In this document: positions 62,462 through 64,000 of the stretch, piece after piece
Position numbering within the stretch: position 1 is the first letter of the stretch
Layout: each line of letters starts with the position of its first letter
Origin: Desertivirga xinjiangensis
GTDB taxonomy: Bacteria; Bacteroidota; Bacteroidia; Sphingobacteriales; Sphingobacteriaceae
NCBI RefSeq assembly: GCF_024436435.1
Contig: NZ_JAFMZP010000011.1
Span: forward strand, 62,001 to 126,000
Direction of reading: 5' to 3'
Length of the DNA: 64,000 bases
The notes under the pieces: model-generated
The model's input: the letters and a program-made list of their open reading frames with translations, nothing else
The model's database searches: none
Told to the model about the DNA's origin: nothing
Translations under genes and position numbers: made by a program

Positions 62462-63877
62462 ATGAGAAATTTGACTATACTGTGTATATTAATTTGTTCC
62501 CTGGTTAACAGGTCTTTTTCACAAGGATCTAAAGCAAAATTAAAAGCTTCTTTCAAACAACGGGTTATTACATCGAATTTAAAAGACCCCTGGGAAATTA
62601 TATATGGGCCCGACGGTTATCTATGGATAACTGAATCTAAAGCTTATTCGGTAAGCAGGATTAATATTGCCGACGGGAAGAAAACGGAGATTTTAAATTT
62701 AAATTCGGAGAAAAACTTTGGCGACAAGCCATGGCCGCAGGGAGGGTTAATGGGCATGGCGCTGCACCCGCAGTTGTTGTCGGGAAAGCCTTTTGTATAT
62801 CTGGCATTTGTCAACAAGTTTATCCAATCTGAGCCAAATTATGGTGGAAATTTCTTTCAGACGAAAATTGTTCGATATACCTGGAACCCTAAAAGAGGTA
62901 TGCTTTATGATCCAATAGTTATTTCTGATTCAATTCCCGGAAGTAATGATCATAATGGAGGTCGTTTGATCATTGCCAGGGCTGATGGACGAGACTATCT
63001 ATTTTATTCCGTGGGAGATATGGGCGCAGGTCAGTTCGATAATGGAGGAAGAGCAAATCATGCGCAGGACATTCGGTACTACGAAGGAAAGATATTGCGG
63101 TTTAATGCAGAACCCGATCAGGATCAAGATTCTGTAAAAAAATGGATACCCGGGTCCAATCCTTTTGAAAACGCAGTATGGAGCTTAGGGCATCGTAATC
63201 CTCAAGGCCTCGCCTCGGCTATTATAAATGGAAGCTCAAAATTATATTCATCAGAACACGGGCCATATTCTGATGATGAAATAAATCTGATAGAAAAAGG
63301 TGCCAATTACGGTCATCCATTTATTATTGGATATAGGGATGGGAATTATGACGGCCTGGCTGCTAGTGTAAGTGATCACGATAGTTTGCCGGGTAAGTGG
63401 AATACAACGTATCCGCTCATAGAAAGCGAGGCTAAAAATGCAAAAAGGATCGGCTCGTCGTACCGTGATCCTCTCAAGGCTTTTAACCCTAACCATAGCA
63501 AATTTTTAAATGAACTTTTTAACGCTACAATAACTAAAGCGAACAAACCCGACTGGCCTTCAGAAGCGCCGTCAAGTCTTGCGATATATACATTTGATGC
63601 GATTCCCGGCTGGAAAAATTCACTGCTAATTCCAACACTAAAGGGCGGAAAGCTGCTAAGAATGAAACTGGATAATGATGGAAGAAAGTTATCAGGCAAG
63701 GAAGAGGAGTATTTCAATTCAGATAACAGGTATCGTGACATTGCAATTTCACCCGATGGAAAGACCATCTATCTCATTACGGACCAAAGCGCTGAGACAT
63801 CAGGGCCAACTAAAGAAGATCCGCAGGGAAGTTCACAAAAAGGTGCCGTTATTGAGTTTACGTATGATGGGATGTAA
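62462..63877 (+). CDS. PQQ-dependent sugar dehydrogenase (soluble GDH/Yli type)
   Basis: 471 aa, signal peptide MRNLTILCILICSLVNRSFS, periplasmic six-bladed beta-propeller. Family segments seen: LKDPWEIIYGPDGYLWITE, GGLMGMALHPQL, NDHNGGRLIIA, SLGHRNPQGLA with the catalytic-type His near residue 240, and YSSEHGPYSDDEINLIEKG. These enzymes oxidise aldoses with PQQ as cofactor. No pqq synthesis genes are in the window, so PQQ may come from elsewhere in the genome or from outside. Single gene. Confidence 0.88.
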   Translation: MRNLTILCILICSLVNRSFSQGSKAKLKASFKQRVITSNLKDPWEIIYGPDGYLWITESKAYSVSRINIADGKKTEILNLNSEKNFGDKPWPQGGLMGMALHPQLLSGKPFVYLAFVNKFIQSEPNYGGNFFQTKIVRYTWNPKRGMLYDPIVISDSIPGSNDHNGGRLIIARADGRDYLFYSVGDMGAGQFDNGGRANHAQDIRYYEGKILRFNAEPDQDQDSVKKWIPGSNPFENAVWSLGHRNPQGLASAIINGSSKLYSSEHGPYSDDEINLIEKGANYGHPFIIGYRDGNYDGLAASVSDHDSLPGKWNTTYPLIESEAKNAKRIGSSYRDPLKAFNPNHSKFLNELFNATITKANKPDWPSEAPSSLAIYTFDAIPGWKNSLLIPTLKGGKLLRMKLDNDGRKLSGKEEEYFNSDNRYRDIAISPDGKTIYLITDQSAETSGPTKEDPQGSSQKGAVIEFTYDGM

Positions 63878-64000
63878 AGAATTCATTATTGGTTACCGGT
63901 TGTTGCATCGTCCCGTCTAAAAGGGCCTGAAGTACGGTCTTGACACTAATCCTGTAAATGGCCATGGAATAGAACTTAAAATAATCAGAAGGCCGATGGT

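Noticed and set aside
63917-64000. Minus-strand open frame reaching the window edge
   Set aside because: Only 27 codons are visible, hydrophobic but without a motif; it may be the end of a membrane protein gene, which cannot be shown here.

Overview
The window is a chromosomal segment of a Bacteroidota bacterium, most likely of the Sphingobacteriaceae (Pedobacter-like). The support is a complete SusC/SusD glycan-uptake locus, a RecF-DUF721 pair, a DUF2723 membrane protein, a YtxJ-type bacilliredoxin, ECF41 sigma and CreD genes, few Shine-Dalgarno sequences, and several promoters with the Bacteroidota -7 box TAnnTTTG. The assignment comes from gene content read by eye; no search was run.

Layout. 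1-10.4 kb is housekeeping: the 3' part of uvrA, NAD(P)HX repair, lipoyl synthase, a bacilliredoxin, a 38-residue lipoprotein, lumazine synthase, a TPR membrane protein, recF-DUF721, ndk and an NrnA-like phosphoesterase. 10.5-16.9 kb holds two tandem FKBP-type isomerases, dnaK, a TatD-type hydrolase, asparaginase and tRNA-Ser. 17-21 kb has an SDR/AraC pair and a TPR-DUF6377 regulator. 21.3-30.9 kb is a polysaccharide utilisation locus (SusC, SusD, GH30, surface glycan-binding lipoprotein, GH3) whose order suggests beta-1,6-glucan use. 31-38.8 kb has an MpaB-like protein, CreD with a small regulator, a DUF4143 ATPase behind a large perfect palindrome, and an SNF2 helicase.

38.8-43 kb is a divergent lipid/carotenoid island: phytoene desaturase, thioredoxin and a fatty-acid-2-hydroxylase-like protein on one side, and a small hypothetical protein, lycopene cyclase and a free-standing cytochrome b5 on the other. 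44-45.5 kb is a worn tRNA-Asn cluster: two intact copies, one copy with a shortened anticodon loop, a MITE-like element with a perfect 8-bp target duplication, and a decayed gene. 45.4-50.5 kb has AlkB-Ada alkylation repair, a PepSY protein, and a scar where two convergent genes have both lost their 3' ends. 50.7-57.7 kb is mostly housekeeping (receiver protein, accA, DUF2723, tRNA-Gln, prs, rplY, HIT protein). 57.8-64 kb has a subclass B1 metallo-beta-lactamase, an MFS transporter, DinB, an ECF41 sigma-carboxymuconolactone decarboxylase module with matching promoters before both genes, and a PQQ-type sugar dehydrogenase.

The most notable non-genic finds are: (1) a two-copy, roughly 180-190 bp MITE-like family with terminal inverted repeats, 8-bp flanking duplications and two internal hairpins (5138-5315 and 44253-44445); (2) paired ECF41-type promoters (TGTCAC-N16-TGTC); (3) a 16-bp perfect palindrome before the DUF4143 ATPase; (4) an extra diverged copy of the end of the nrnA-like gene that differs only synonymously in its coding part; (5) the tRNA-Asn-like gene with a 6-nt anticodon loop; (6) the double-truncation scar near 49.2 kb.
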